Positions 47,886 through 56,682 of a DNA stretch of 64,000 nt are shown here, in pieces (the stretch's first letter is position 1; the number at the start of each line of letters is the position of its first letter). The translations under genes were made by a program, and so were the position numbers. Under the pieces are notes generated by a model that searched no databases, was not told where the DNA came from, and saw only the letters and a program-made list of their open reading frames with translations. Location: positions 124,001-188,000 of the forward strand of contig NZ_QJRP01000008.1 in assembly GCF_003205295.1 (NCBI RefSeq), read 5' to 3'. Source of the DNA: Pseudomonas mosselii (GTDB taxonomy: Bacteria > Pseudomonadota > Gammaproteobacteria > Pseudomonadales > Pseudomonadaceae).

Positions 47886-48593
47886 TCAGAAGCGCTCGTC
47901 GCGTAGCGCCGGCAGGGTGATGTCGCGAACATAGCTGGCCGACGACAGGCTCAGCATCATCCGGCACACCTGCACCACGTCGTGCAGTGGAATCAGTGTT
48001 CCCTCGCCGCGCTGCTCGGCCTCGGCCAGCGGCACATCCAATCCGTCCTCGGTGTTCAGGTAGCCAAGGTTCAGGCAACTCACGCCAAGGCCCTGGTCGC
48101 GGAAACCTTCACGCAGCGCCTCGGCGATGCCGCGCAGGCCGAACTTGCTGGCGCCGAAGGTCACCTCGGGACGGCCACTGCCTGGCAGGCCGGAGGTGGA
48201 ACCGGTCAGGATGATCCGTGGCCGCTCGCTCCTGAGCAGCACCGGCAGCAAGCGCCGGATCAGCAGCAGCGGCGCGGTGATGTTGGTGTCGACCATGCGC
48301 TCGATCTGCGCTTCGTCATCGTCGAGAAAGCTGTAGTTCTCCTCGAAGGCCCGCGCCTCCCAGATGCCGACGTTGTACACCAGCACGTCCAGCCCACCAT
48401 CGGCCACCGCCTCATGGATGATCGCCGCGGCCTGGCGCGGCTGGCCGAGGTCGGCCTCGATCCACTGCGCCGTGCCCGGCAGCGACGCCGGCCTGCTGCG
48501 CGACACACCGATCAGCGTATCGCCATGCCCACCGAGGCCCTGCACCAGCGCCTGCCCCAATCCCTTGCTCGCACCGACCACCAGAATTCGCAT
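47886..48593 (-). CDS. SDR-family protein lacking the catalytic Tyr
   Basis: 235 aa. Nucleotide motif VVGASKGLGQALV and the NVG variant of NNAG are present, and TGSTSGLPGSG holds the Ser. In the usual Y-x-x-x-K position the sequence reads FGASKFGLRG, so Tyr is Phe. Either activity has changed or the protein acts as a binding/regulatory SDR. A long frame continues to 49814 but antisense to the transporter; the ATG at 48593 has AGGGAG upstream. Divergent from the transporter. Confidence 0.8.
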   Translation of the reverse strand: MRILVVGASKGLGQALVQGLGGHGDTLIGVSRSRPASLPGTAQWIEADLGQPRQAAAIIHEAVADGGLDVLVYNVGIWEARAFEENYSFLDDDEAQIERMVDTNITAPLLLIRRLLPVLLRSERPRIILTGSTSGLPGSGRPEVTFGASKFGLRGIAEALREGFRDQGLGVSCLNLGYLNTEDGLDVPLAEAEQRGEGTLIPLHDVVQVCRMMLSLSSASYVRDITLPALRDERF

Positions 48594-48668
48594 CGAATCA
48601 CTCCCTATGGACTGCGCCAGATAGTACCCTGCCCAACCCAGCAAATCAGTCGGAAATAACCGTAAGCC

Positions 48669-49622
48669 GTGGACAGAGATCAACTCGAGCGCAATCAGAT
48701 CCCCCTCTACTTCATTGCCGTGGTGCTGGCCGCCGCCATCGGCCTGTTCACACCGGGCGTCGCTCGCCCGCTGGAGGCGCTGGTGACGCCGGCCATCGCG
48801 GTGCTGATGTACGCGATGTTCCTGCAGATCCCCTTCCTCGACCTGCGCGCCGGCCTGGGCAATCGGCGCTTCATGGGCGCGCTGCTGCTGGCCAACTTCG
48901 TGCTGGTGCCGCTGCTGGTGTGGGCCGGTACCCGTGGGCTGGTCGAGCACCCCGCCGTGCTGGTCGGCGCCTTGCTGGTGCTGCTGACGCCGTGCATCGA
49001 CTACGTGGTCGTGTTCACCCATATCGGAAAAGGCGACTCGCGCCTGACCCTGGCGGCGACGCCGGTGCTGTTGCTGGTGCAACTGGCGCTGTTGCCGCTG
49101 TACCTGGCATTGATGCTCGGTGGCGGCCAGGTCGAGATTTCCGTCGTGCCCTTTGTCGAGGCTTTCGTGCTGCTGATCGTGCTGCCGCTGCTGCTGGCCG
49201 TCGCCACCAGTGCCGGGGCGCGGCGCTCGGCGCTGGTGGCGAAATGGAACGATGCCTGGGCCTGGCTGCCGGTGCCGGCCATGGCCCTGGTGTTGGTCGC
49301 GGTGATCGGCTCGCAGATCAGCGTGATGGCCAGCCGGCTGGACGACCTGCTGCCGGTGGTGCCGGTGTATGTCGGTTTTGCCCTGCTGGCGCCGTTTCTT
49401 GGCTGGGGCGCGGCGCGGCTGTTCAAGTTGTCCACAGGGGAAGCGCGGGCTGTGACCTTCAGCGCCGCCACGCGTAATTCGCTGGTGGTGCTGCCGTTGG
49501 CGTTGGCGCTGCCGGAGTCGATCCGGGCGTTGGCGGCAGCGGCGGTGATTACCCAGACGCTGGTGGAGTTGGTGAGCGAGTTGATCTATGTGCGGACCGT
49601 GCCGGCGTTGGTGCGGCGGTAG
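48669..49622 (+). CDS. BASS/ACR3-family transporter
   Basis: 317 aa, about ten hydrophobic segments. Similar to the bile acid:sodium symporter and arsenite-permease (ACR3) fold: LTPCIDYVVVFTHIGKGD matches the ACR3-type helix 4 with its Cys, and FSAATRNSLVVLPLALALP the conserved helix before the C-terminus. Arsenite export is possible but no arsR/arsC is nearby, so the substrate is open. Starts with GTG at 48669, with a weak ribosome site; divergent from the SDR by 75 bases. Confidence 0.75.
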   Translation: MDRDQLERNQIPLYFIAVVLAAAIGLFTPGVARPLEALVTPAIAVLMYAMFLQIPFLDLRAGLGNRRFMGALLLANFVLVPLLVWAGTRGLVEHPAVLVGALLVLLTPCIDYVVVFTHIGKGDSRLTLAATPVLLLVQLALLPLYLALMLGGGQVEISVVPFVEAFVLLIVLPLLLAVATSAGARRSALVAKWNDAWAWLPVPAMALVLVAVIGSQISVMASRLDDLLPVVPVYVGFALLAPFLGWGAARLFKLSTGEARAVTFSAATRNSLVVLPLALALPESIRALAAAAVITQTLVELVSELIYVRTVPALVRR

Positions 49623-49629
49623 GCATGCC

Positions 49630-49769
49630 ATGGGGCCGCTTCGCGCCCCTTTCCGACCGGTCCGACGCCTCGGCAAGGCCGCTCCCACAGGTACAGCATA
49701 TCCCTCAAGGGCACTGCTGTACCTGTGGGAGCGGCCTCGTGTCGCGAAAGGGCTGCGAAGCGGCCCCGG
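49630..49769. repeat. REP pair, class 1, mosaic arms
   Basis: The left arm has the TCGGCAAGGCC/CCGACGCC middle, the right arm the ordinary TCGTGTCGCGAAAGG middle: two forms in one pair. Short inverted GTACAGCA...TGCTGTAC-like sequence in between, so the hairpin extends beyond the REP arms. Confidence 0.88.
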
Positions 49770-49792
49770 CGATAGCGGCCAATGCACAGGCA

Positions 49793-50317
49793 TCAGCCCA
49801 ATTGCAGCCGCCATTGCCCGTAATGGCTCAAGCGCACGCGGGCCAGGGGCGGCACATCAATCCGGTGAAACGACTCGAAAGGCGCGCCCAACGCATGCAG
49901 CATCGCGGCGCGAATGACGAAGGGATGGGTGATGGCGATCCACTCGCCCGGCGCCAGTGCTGTATCCATCCAGGTCGCGACACGCTCGCACAGCATGGCG
50001 ATGGATTCGCCACCGTGAGGGGTAGCCTGGGGATCGGAAAGCCAAACCCGGAGGGCGGCTTCGTCCAATTGCTTGAGCGGGATGCCTTTCCAGTTGCCGA
50101 GGTCGCAGTCGCGCAGGCCTTCGTCGACAGTCGCGTTCAGGCCCTCGGCAGTCTGGCGGGTACGTAGCTCAGGTGCCGTGAGGTAGCGGGCGGTTGTGGG
50201 CAGATCAACCGAAAGCGACGACGGATCACGCAGCGGCTCGTCGTCCACGGCGAAACGTCCCACCCGTTGCGCCTCGGTGCAGGCGTGGCAGATCAGGGTG
50301 AGGTGGGTGGGTTTCAT
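49793..50317 (-). CDS. Histidine phosphatase-fold protein with altered RHG motif
   Basis: 174 aa, histidine phosphatase (phosphoglycerate-mutase) superfamily. The N-terminal catalytic R-H-G is C10-H11-A12 (LTLICHACTEA): the nucleophile His is kept, the flanking Arg and Gly are lost. The second Arg (PELRTRQTAEGL), the GES acid (PHGGESIAML) and the second His (AITHPFVIR) are present. Activity may be reduced or altered. No ribosome site of note; located between two REP pairs. Confidence 0.75.
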   Translation of the reverse strand: MKPTHLTLICHACTEAQRVGRFAVDDEPLRDPSSLSVDLPTTARYLTAPELRTRQTAEGLNATVDEGLRDCDLGNWKGIPLKQLDEAALRVWLSDPQATPHGGESIAMLCERVATWMDTALAPGEWIAITHPFVIRAAMLHALGAPFESFHRIDVPPLARVRLSHYGQWRLQLG

Positions 50318-50367
50318 GGCTGGGTGTTCTGCTCGGACTCGAAAGCACGATGTTGCCTGAATGATCC

Positions 50368-50473
50368 CGGGGCTGCTATGCAGCCCTTTCGCGACACAAG
50401 GCCGCTCCTACAGAAGACCGCGATCCCCTGTAGGAGCGGCCTTGTGTCGCGAAAGGGGCGCAAAGCGCCCCCG
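50368..50473. repeat. REP pair, class 1
   Basis: Inverted pair 50368-50413 and 50428-50473. It lies between metE (whose stop is at 50478) and the phosphatase-like gene, same strand. Confidence 0.92.
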
Positions 50474-50477
50474 ACGG

Positions 50478-52769
50478 TCACCGAACCATGGCGCGCAACT
50501 CCCGGGCAGCGGCCACCATATTCACCAACGCCGCCTCAGTCTCCGGCCAGGCACGGGTCTTCAACCCACAGTCCGGGTTGACCCACAGCCGCTCCGCCGG
50601 AATCCGCCGGGCAGCCTTGCGTAGCAAGTTGACCATCTCTTCCTTGCTCGGCACCCGTGGCGAGTGGATGTCGTACACCCCCGGGCCGATCTCGTTCGGG
50701 TAGTCGAAGCGCTCGAACGCCTCCAGCAACTCCATGTCCGAACGCGAGGTCTCGATGGTGATCACATCGGCATCCATCGCCGCGATCGACTCGATCACGT
50801 CGTTGAACTCGCTGTAGCACATGTGGGTGTGGATCTGCGTTTCATCCCGCACGCCCGAGGCGCACAGGCGGAACGCCTCGGTGGCCCATTCCAGGTAGTG
50901 CGGCCAGGCACTGCGGCGCAACGGCAGGCCTTCGCGGAAGGCGGCTTCGTCGATCTGCACGATCTTGATGCCCGCCGCCTCCAGGTCCACCACCTCGTCG
51001 CGGATCGCCAGCGCCAGCTGACGGGCCTGCACTTCGCGGCTCACATCCTCGCGCGGGAAGGACCACATCAGCATGGTCACCGGGCCCGTCAGCATGCCCT
51101 TCATCACCTTACGGGTCAGGCCCTGGGCGTACTTGATCCACGCCACGGTCATGGCCTTCGGACGGCTCAGGTCACCGAAGATCACCGCAGGCTTCACGCA
51201 GCGCGAACCATAGCTCTGCACCCAGCCGAAGCGGGTAAACACATAACCGTCCAGTTGCTCGGCGAAGTACTCGACCATGTCGTTGCGCTCGGCCTCGCCG
51301 TGCACCAGCACGTCCAGGCCCAGGTTTTCCTGGATCTGCACCGCATGGCGGATCTCGCTGTGCATGGCCTCGACGTAATCGGCCTCGGTCAGCTTGCCCT
51401 GCTTGAACGACTGGCGCGCCAGGCGGATCGCCGAAGTCTGCGGAAACGAACCGATGGTGGTGGTCGGAAATGCCGGCAGGTCCAGCCCGGCACGCTGCTT
51501 GGCAATACGCTGCTCGAAAGCGGTGGCGCGCTGGCTGTCGGCTGGCTTGATCGCGGCGACACGAGCCTGCACCGCTGGCTTATGAATACGCGGCGAGGTG
51601 GCGCGACTGTCTTGCACGGCGCGACTCTGCGCCAGCGCCTCGACGACATCGGCAGCCTCGGGCTGGTTGAGCGCCTTGGCCAGCAGCGCTACTTCCTGGC
51701 ACTTCTGCACGGCGAAGGCCAGCCAGCTCTTCAGTTCGTCATCGAGCTGGTCTTCACGCGCCAGGTCCACCGGGCTGTGCAGCAGCGAGCACGACGGCGC
51801 CACCCACAGCCGATCACCCAGGCGCTCATGGGCATGGCGCAGCACGTCCAGCGCCTTGTCGAGGTCGCAGCGCCAGACGTTGCGGCCGTTGACCACGCCC
51901 AGCGACAGCACCTTGTAGGCCGGCAGGCGGTCGAGGATGGTCGGGTACTGATCCGGGGCGCGCACCAGGTCGATGTGCAGGCCATCGACCGGCAGGTTGG
52001 CGGCCAGGCCCAGGTTGTCTTCCAGGCCGCCGAAGTAGGTGGCGATCAGCTTTTTCAGCGGGGCGCGCTGGAGGATGTTGTAGACGCGCTCGTAGGCGTT
52101 CTTCCAGTCCTGCGGCAGGTCCAGGGCGAGAATCGGCTCGTCGATCTGCACCCACTCCACGCCCTGCACGGCCAGGCGGTTGAGGATATGGTCGTACAGC
52201 GGCAACAGGCGGTCGAGCAGCTCCAGCTTGTCGAAATCGGCGCCCTTGGTCTTGCCCAGCCACAGGTAGGTCAGCGGGCCGATTAGCACCGGCTTTACCG
52301 CATGGCCCAGGGCCTTGGCTTCCTCGACCTCTTCGAACAGCTGCTCCCAGCTCAGGGCGAACTGTTGGTCGGCGGTGAATTCGGGGACCAGGTAGTGGTA
52401 GTTGGTGTCGAACCACTTGGTCATTTCCTGGGCGTGGGCGCCGTTGCAGCAGCTGTCACTGACGCCTCGGGCCATGGCGAACAGGGTCTGCAGGGTCGGC
52501 TTGGCACCGTCCTTGGCACGGAAGCGCTCGGGGATCACACCGAAGGTCAGCGAATGGGTCAGCACCTGGTCGTACCAGGCGAAGTCGCCCACTGGCAGCA
52601 GCTCGATGCCGGCGGCCTTCTGCACCTGCCAGTGCGCGGCGCGCAGGCCACGGCCCACGGCACGCAGGCCGGCTTCGTCCAGCTCGCCCTTCCAGAAGGC
52701 CTCCTGGGCTTTCTTCAGCTCGCGGTCGCGGCCGATGCGCGGGAACCCCAGGTTGTGTGCCAGTGCCAT
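50478..52769 (-). CDS. metE: Cobalamin-independent methionine synthase
   Basis: Transfers the methyl of 5-methyltetrahydropteroyltriglutamate to homocysteine (763 aa). The duplicated TIM-barrel layout is visible; [20 protein letters not shown] is the N-terminal signature and [19 protein letters not shown] begins the catalytic half. Zinc ligands are in HMCYSEFND (His-Cys), the conserved Glu, and [10 protein letters not shown] (Cys). GAGGGA precedes the ATG. Pseudomonads often carry both metE and B12-dependent metH; none of the B12-box sequence precedes this gene. Confidence 0.96.
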   Translation of the reverse strand: MALAHNLGFPRIGRDRELKKAQEAFWKGELDEAGLRAVGRGLRAAHWQVQKAAGIELLPVGDFAWYDQVLTHSLTFGVIPERFRAKDGAKPTLQTLFAMARGVSDSCCNGAHAQEMTKWFDTNYHYLVPEFTADQQFALSWEQLFEEVEEAKALGHAVKPVLIGPLTYLWLGKTKGADFDKLELLDRLLPLYDHILNRLAVQGVEWVQIDEPILALDLPQDWKNAYERVYNILQRAPLKKLIATYFGGLEDNLGLAANLPVDGLHIDLVRAPDQYPTILDRLPAYKVLSLGVVNGRNVWRCDLDKALDVLRHAHERLGDRLWVAPSCSLLHSPVDLAREDQLDDELKSWLAFAVQKCQEVALLAKALNQPEAADVVEALAQSRAVQDSRATSPRIHKPAVQARVAAIKPADSQRATAFEQRIAKQRAGLDLPAFPTTTIGSFPQTSAIRLARQSFKQGKLTEADYVEAMHSEIRHAVQIQENLGLDVLVHGEAERNDMVEYFAEQLDGYVFTRFGWVQSYGSRCVKPAVIFGDLSRPKAMTVAWIKYAQGLTRKVMKGMLTGPVTMLMWSFPREDVSREVQARQLALAIRDEVVDLEAAGIKIVQIDEAAFREGLPLRRSAWPHYLEWATEAFRLCASGVRDETQIHTHMCYSEFNDVIESIAAMDADVITIETSRSDMELLEAFERFDYPNEIGPGVYDIHSPRVPSKEEMVNLLRKAARRIPAERLWVNPDCGLKTRAWPETEAALVNMVAAARELRAMVR

Positions 52770-52893
52770 GTTGTCGTCCCTCGAACCTTAAAGTGAATGA
52801 GGGCATTCTGGGCGCGGGGCAAAAGTGAGACAAACTCATTAAATTTGAGATGAAATCAAGATTTGTTCATGATGAATGATCGAAATGATGAAC
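52770..52893. other. metE upstream region
   Basis: 124 bases before metE, AT-rich compared with its surroundings, holding TTCATGATGAA (about 52866-52876) and several TGAGA/TGAA elements. These resemble half-sites for a LysR-type activator such as MetR, but no full TGAA-N5-TTCA site was found. No metR gene in the window. No cobalamin-riboswitch box seen. Confidence 0.4.
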
Positions 52894-53014
52894 CCTGTAG
52901 GAGCGGCCTTGTGTCGCGAAAGGGCTGCGAAGCAGCCCCAGGATTTCAGTGTTGATGCAAAGATTGCCGGGGCCGCTTTGCGGCCCTTTCGCGACACAAG
53001 GCCGCTCCTACAGG
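52894..53014. repeat. REP pair, class 1
   Basis: CCTGTAGGAGCGGCCTTGTG at 52894 and complement ending CTCCTACAGG at 53014, inside the divergent metE/MetF-like region. The remaining 53015-53141 holds no clear promoter. Confidence 0.92.
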
Positions 53015-53141
53015 GATCTGCGTCGCCTGACAGAACGTTGTGAATGTCTCAACCAGCACAGTACTCCGCGCAATCAGACATGCCCCACCCGCCAATCTGC
53101 CGCACACTGCCACCCTGCCCCAACCCGGTAGCCCGTACCCC

Positions 53142-54686
53142 ATGAGCCTGCTGAAAACGACCCTGGACGCCAACGCCTTCGCCTGCATCCTGGAATTCGT
53201 CCCCAAGCCCGGCGCCGAGCGTTTCGCCACCCTCGAAGCCCTCATGGCCCGCACCCGGCTGTGCGGCTGGCCCATGACCGTGGCCATCGGCGACCGCGTC
53301 GCCAGCGCCCTGGACATGTCGCCACTGGACGCCTTCAGCAGCCTCTCGAACCCCGTCCCCGCCCTGCTGCACTTCTCCGGCAAGGACCGCGAACGCCGCG
53401 ACCTGCTGGCCCAGCTGCAACGCATGGACGCCGCCGGCCTCGACCAGCTCCTGCTGCTCACCGGCGACCGCCTGCCCGGCCACAACCCGGACGAACGACC
53501 GGTGCGCTACCTGGAATCGGTCGCCGCCCTGCAGATCGTCCGCCAGGCCCGCCCCCACTGGCTGCTGGCCGCCGCGCTCAACCCGTTCAAGTACCAGGAA
53601 GCCGAAGGCGGCGCGCAATACTGCAAGGCCGAAAAGAAACTCGCCGCCGGCGCCGACCTGTTCATCCTGCAGCTCGGTTTCGATATCGACAAACACCAGG
53701 AAGCCTTCGACTGGATGCAGCGCCAGCCCCGGCCCAAGCCGCTGATGGCCTGCATCATGGCGCTGACCGAGGGCCGCGCCGGGATGCTCGATCACGTTGC
53801 CGGGGTGACCGTCACGCCGTCGATGCGGGCGCTGCTGGCCGCCGAAACGGCGCTGTCCAAGGCCTACGCCAAGGCACGCGCCAACCATCGCCTGGCCTTG
53901 CAGGTGATCGGCCTGAAGTTGATGGGCTATGCCGGCGTGCACCTGTCCGGTATCCACGAGGTGGCGCAGTTCGAAGCGCTGGAGCAGGCCATCGACACGC
54001 TGCAGCCGCAGTTCACCTCACTGCAGGACTGGACCCCGGCCTGGGAAGCGGCCTGGCAGGAAGCGGACCTGGCGCCGGTCACCTTCCACCCACCCGGACA
54101 TGCCTGGCGCCTCGGGCAACGGCAGATCACCGCATCGAACAAGGAAAAGGCCCGCTATCACCTGCTTTCGGCGATGCACCATCAGCTGTTCAGCCGCACC
54201 ACGGCCTTGAGCAAGGCCTTCGGCTGGGCTGTAACCCGGCCGCTGTGGGCCAACCCCACGGCGGCGACGTGGCTGCATCAGCTGGAGCGGCGTATCAAAC
54301 GCCCGCTGGTGGGGTGCGATACCTGCGGCAGTTGCCGGTTGGAGGACACGCTCTACATCTGCCCCGAGACCTGCCCCAAAGGGCTGGCGAATGGGCCGTG
54401 CGGTGGCACGAGCCTGGACCGTTGCGAGTTTGGCGATCGGGAGTGCGTGCACAGTGCCAAGTATCGGCTGGCGGTGAGCGTGGGCAAGACCGAGGTGTTG
54501 CGCGAGCGGTTGATTCCTTGCGTGCAGGTGGAGAACCGGCATCGCAGTTCGTGGCCGGTGTGGTTCGAGCCTGCACCACTTAACATTGCCGAGCCCACAC
54601 CGATGAGCGACGACGACCTGCTTGCCAAAACACGGGAGCGCCTGGCTGCGCCACAACGAGTGAAGGTCTCACTGGACGACCTGTAG
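53142..54686 (+). CDS. MetF-like methylenetetrahydrofolate reductase fused to a C-terminal Zn-type domain
   Basis: 514 aa. Residues about 1-310 match the MTHFR TIM barrel (ILEFVPKPGAERF; LLLTGDRLPG, where MetF has the GD motif; FILQLGFDIDK). Residues about 420-490 form an MTHFR_C/MetV-like cysteine-rich module: GCDTCGSCRLEDTLYICP, ETCPKGLANGPCGGT and DRECVHSAKYRL. In many organisms MetV is a separate subunit; here both parts are in one chain. It probably reduces or transfers C1 units on folate. The frame open to 53040 is not supported; ATG 53142 fits. Divergent from metE, an enzyme using its likely product. Confidence 0.8.
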   Translation: MSLLKTTLDANAFACILEFVPKPGAERFATLEALMARTRLCGWPMTVAIGDRVASALDMSPLDAFSSLSNPVPALLHFSGKDRERRDLLAQLQRMDAAGLDQLLLLTGDRLPGHNPDERPVRYLESVAALQIVRQARPHWLLAAALNPFKYQEAEGGAQYCKAEKKLAAGADLFILQLGFDIDKHQEAFDWMQRQPRPKPLMACIMALTEGRAGMLDHVAGVTVTPSMRALLAAETALSKAYAKARANHRLALQVIGLKLMGYAGVHLSGIHEVAQFEALEQAIDTLQPQFTSLQDWTPAWEAAWQEADLAPVTFHPPGHAWRLGQRQITASNKEKARYHLLSAMHHQLFSRTTALSKAFGWAVTRPLWANPTAATWLHQLERRIKRPLVGCDTCGSCRLEDTLYICPETCPKGLANGPCGGTSLDRCEFGDRECVHSAKYRLAVSVGKTEVLRERLIPCVQVENRHRSSWPVWFEPAPLNIAEPTPMSDDDLLAKTRERLAAPQRVKVSLDDL

Positions 54687-54701
54687 CCAGGCACGAGCGG
54701 A

Positions 54702-55466
54702 TCAGCCTGCGTGCTGAGCCAGTGAAACCTCCACTCCCTGCCACTCCCCAGCCTGACCGGAAACAACCAACAGCCGATTCCCGGTAGCTGAAGCAGTCAC
54801 GACACACCGCCCCTGCTCGTCCCAGAACGCGCTGCGGCCAGCCGCCGCCCAGCCGCCCGAGGTGCCGCCATGGTTGGCCATGAGCACGGCCATGGCATGC
54901 CGCTGTGCATAACCCTGCAGCAACGCGCTATCCGCCGGATACCCACCCTCCCCGATCAGCACACCCGTCGCGTACACCTGCGCACCGCGCTGCGCCGCCT
55001 GGGCGGCATGCCCCGGATGGCTGAAATCGGCACACACCGACAAGGCCACGGACAGCCCCGCGACGGACAACAACTCGCCGCCGCTCCCCGCACTGAAGAA
55101 CTTGCCCTCGCCGGTATGCAGGTGCTGCTTGGTATAGACCGCAATCGAGCCATCCGGGTGGAGGATGCAGGCCGCAATTCGCGGCTTGTCCTGGCCCGGT
55201 ACCTTGAGCGGCATCCCGACCACCGTGGTCATGCCCGCTTCCTGGGCAAGCTGGCGCAGTGGCGCCAGCAGCGGCGTGTCCAGGTCCTGCGCCAGGCCAC
55301 TGGCCAACGCGGGGGCGTACCCCGTGAGCGACAGTTCGGGGAAGAGCAACAGGTCCACGCCATGCTCATGGGCCTGGCGCATGAACGCCAGGTGCAAGGC
55401 CAGGTTGGCGGGGAGGTCGCCATCACCAATGGCGCATTGGGCGGCGGCGAAAACGGCGGATGGCAT
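54702..55466 (-). CDS. Carbon-nitrogen hydrolase (nitrilase superfamily)
   Basis: 254 aa. Glu44 (FPELSLTGY), Lys113 (YTKQHLHTGE) and Cys145 (VCADFSHPGHA) give the catalytic triad. The Cys-Ala-Asp-Phe context is unlike AguB (Cys-Trp-Asp), so it is a different amidase. Substrate unknown. AGGAG upstream of the ATG at 55466. Tail to tail with the MetF-like gene, 15 bases apart. Confidence 0.87.
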   Translation of the reverse strand: MPSAVFAAAQCAIGDGDLPANLALHLAFMRQAHEHGVDLLLFPELSLTGYAPALASGLAQDLDTPLLAPLRQLAQEAGMTTVVGMPLKVPGQDKPRIAACILHPDGSIAVYTKQHLHTGEGKFFSAGSGGELLSVAGLSVALSVCADFSHPGHAAQAAQRGAQVYATGVLIGEGGYPADSALLQGYAQRHAMAVLMANHGGTSGGWAAAGRSAFWDEQGRCVVTASATGNRLLVVSGQAGEWQGVEVSLAQHAG

Positions 55467-55542
55467 GGGCGTCTCCTGACAAGGTAGGCAGACTCTGCTC
55501 GGCTACCGTCCGGAAGACAACCTTTGCATCAACGATGGGTCG

Positions 55543-55569
55543 GCGTGGGAGCGGGATTGCCCCGCGATG
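55543..55569. repeat. Solo REP, class 2 (degenerate)
   Basis: GCGTGGGAGCGGGATTGCCC..., one arm only, with G to A at one place. It ends 20 bases before the AbiEi-like operator, so it marks the edge of the lower-G+C region. Confidence 0.8.
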
Positions 55570-55588
55570 GGCCGCTAGAAGATCCATA

Positions 55589-55630
55589 TGTAAACCATTT
55601 TTTGATTTGTTAACTACTCAGGTTTACAGT
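55589..55630 (+). promoter_or_regulatory. Promoter enclosed by an inverted repeat (AbiEi-like gene)
   Basis: TGTAAACC (55589-55596) and GGTTTACA (55621-55628) are perfect 8-base inverted arms 24 bases apart. Between and over them lie TTGATT (55602-55607), a 17-base spacer and TACAGT (55625-55630). A protein on the arms would shut this promoter, the arrangement known for AbiEi antitoxins that repress their own operon. Confidence 0.65.
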
Positions 55631-55662
55631 GCAAAAATCACTTAACACGACACGCTCTCGAC

Positions 55663-56682
55663 ATGGTTAACCCACGCAAGGAAACCCAGCGCTACCTTGA
55701 GTCCATCCTGGGTGTGCCCACTCACTTGAAACCGGTGTCCCCCAGGCTCCCCTACCATCTCCAGGACGCTTACACCTGTTTCGAACTCACCCTCCAGTTC
55801 ACGCCGTCGTCGCTTGCGTTGTTGCTGCTCTTTCCCAGTACTCCAAGCTATCCAGGCGCGATAACGCTCACTAAACACATCGCCCAGATAAGCCAAGCCA
55901 CCAACGCCATACCCGTTTACGTCTGCCCTGCCCTGTCCCCCGCCGACCGTCGCAGCCTGATCAGCCACCAGCTGAACTTCATCCAGCCAGGGTATCAACT
56001 GTTCATACCCGAACTGGCCATGGACCTACGCGAACGTTTCCGCCAGCGCCGCGAGCAGGCCGCCATCACCGCGCTGCTCCCGGCAACACAGGCGATGTTG
56101 CTTGCCCGCCTCTATGAGGGCGTGATCAACGCCACGCCATTTCCGGCCAGCGCACTGATGGATGACCTGCACTACAGCCGCGTGACCCTCTCGAAGGTCG
56201 TGGACCAACTGCTTCAGACTGGCCTGCTGATCGCCAGCCAACACAAAGGCGCGGTGCAGATCTATACCTTCAGCGCCAGCACGCCCGAGCTGTTCAAACA
56301 GGCACGGCCTTACCTGCGCTCCCCGGTGAAACGCAAAGTCGCAATTTCCGCCGAACCACCTCTCGGCCATGGTGTTTTCCTGGCCGGTGAAACCGCCCTG
56401 GCCAGCCAGACGCTCCTGGCCGCACCCGCGCAGCCCGTCTACGGCATGACCAAGCGGCGCTTTGATGCGCTGCTTGGCGATGGCTCGCTGCACCTTAGCC
56501 AATCGGTGGACGACACCCGGGCGTGGGTGGAAATCTGGGCCTACGACACCCTCGAGACATCCGGCAACCATGCCGATGCAGCCTCCCTGCTCCTGAGCCT
56601 GGACAATAGCCAGGATGAGCGCGTCCAGATGGCGCTCGATCAACTCAGGGAGCAGGTGGAATGGTTGGGGTCAGGGGACTAA
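55663..56682 (+). CDS. AbiEi-like winged-helix protein (candidate antitoxin)
   Basis: 339 aa, no close characterised relative known to me. Three parts: residues 1-115 with strands ending in IPVYVCPALSPADRRSLIS and FIQPGYQLFIPELAMDLR; a winged helix (about 135-195: PATQAMLLARLYEGVINATP, LMDDLHYSRVTLSKVVDQL); and a C-terminal domain (200-339). Such winged helix plus C-terminal domains occur in AbiEi-type antitoxins. It overlaps the nucleotidyltransferase gene by 22 bases. The promoter lies inside an inverted repeat. No Shine-Dalgarno; leader about 25-30 nt. Lower G+C than neighbours. Assignment is inferential. Confidence 0.55.
   Translation: MVNPRKETQRYLESILGVPTHLKPVSPRLPYHLQDAYTCFELTLQFTPSSLALLLLFPSTPSYPGAITLTKHIAQISQATNAIPVYVCPALSPADRRSLISHQLNFIQPGYQLFIPELAMDLRERFRQRREQAAITALLPATQAMLLARLYEGVINATPFPASALMDDLHYSRVTLSKVVDQLLQTGLLIASQHKGAVQIYTFSASTPELFKQARPYLRSPVKRKVAISAEPPLGHGVFLAGETALASQTLLAAPAQPVYGMTKRRFDALLGDGSLHLSQSVDDTRAWVEIWAYDTLETSGNHADAASLLLSLDNSQDERVQMALDQLREQVEWLGSGD

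Noticed and set aside
48594..49814. N-terminal extension of the SDR at 47886-48593, giving a 642-residue frame
   Set aside because: The extension is antisense to the transporter and repetitive in Gln/Arg; the real start with AGGGAG is at 48593.
52770..52893. Cobalamin riboswitch before metE
   Set aside because: No B12-box-like sequence and only about 120 bases are free before the REP pair.
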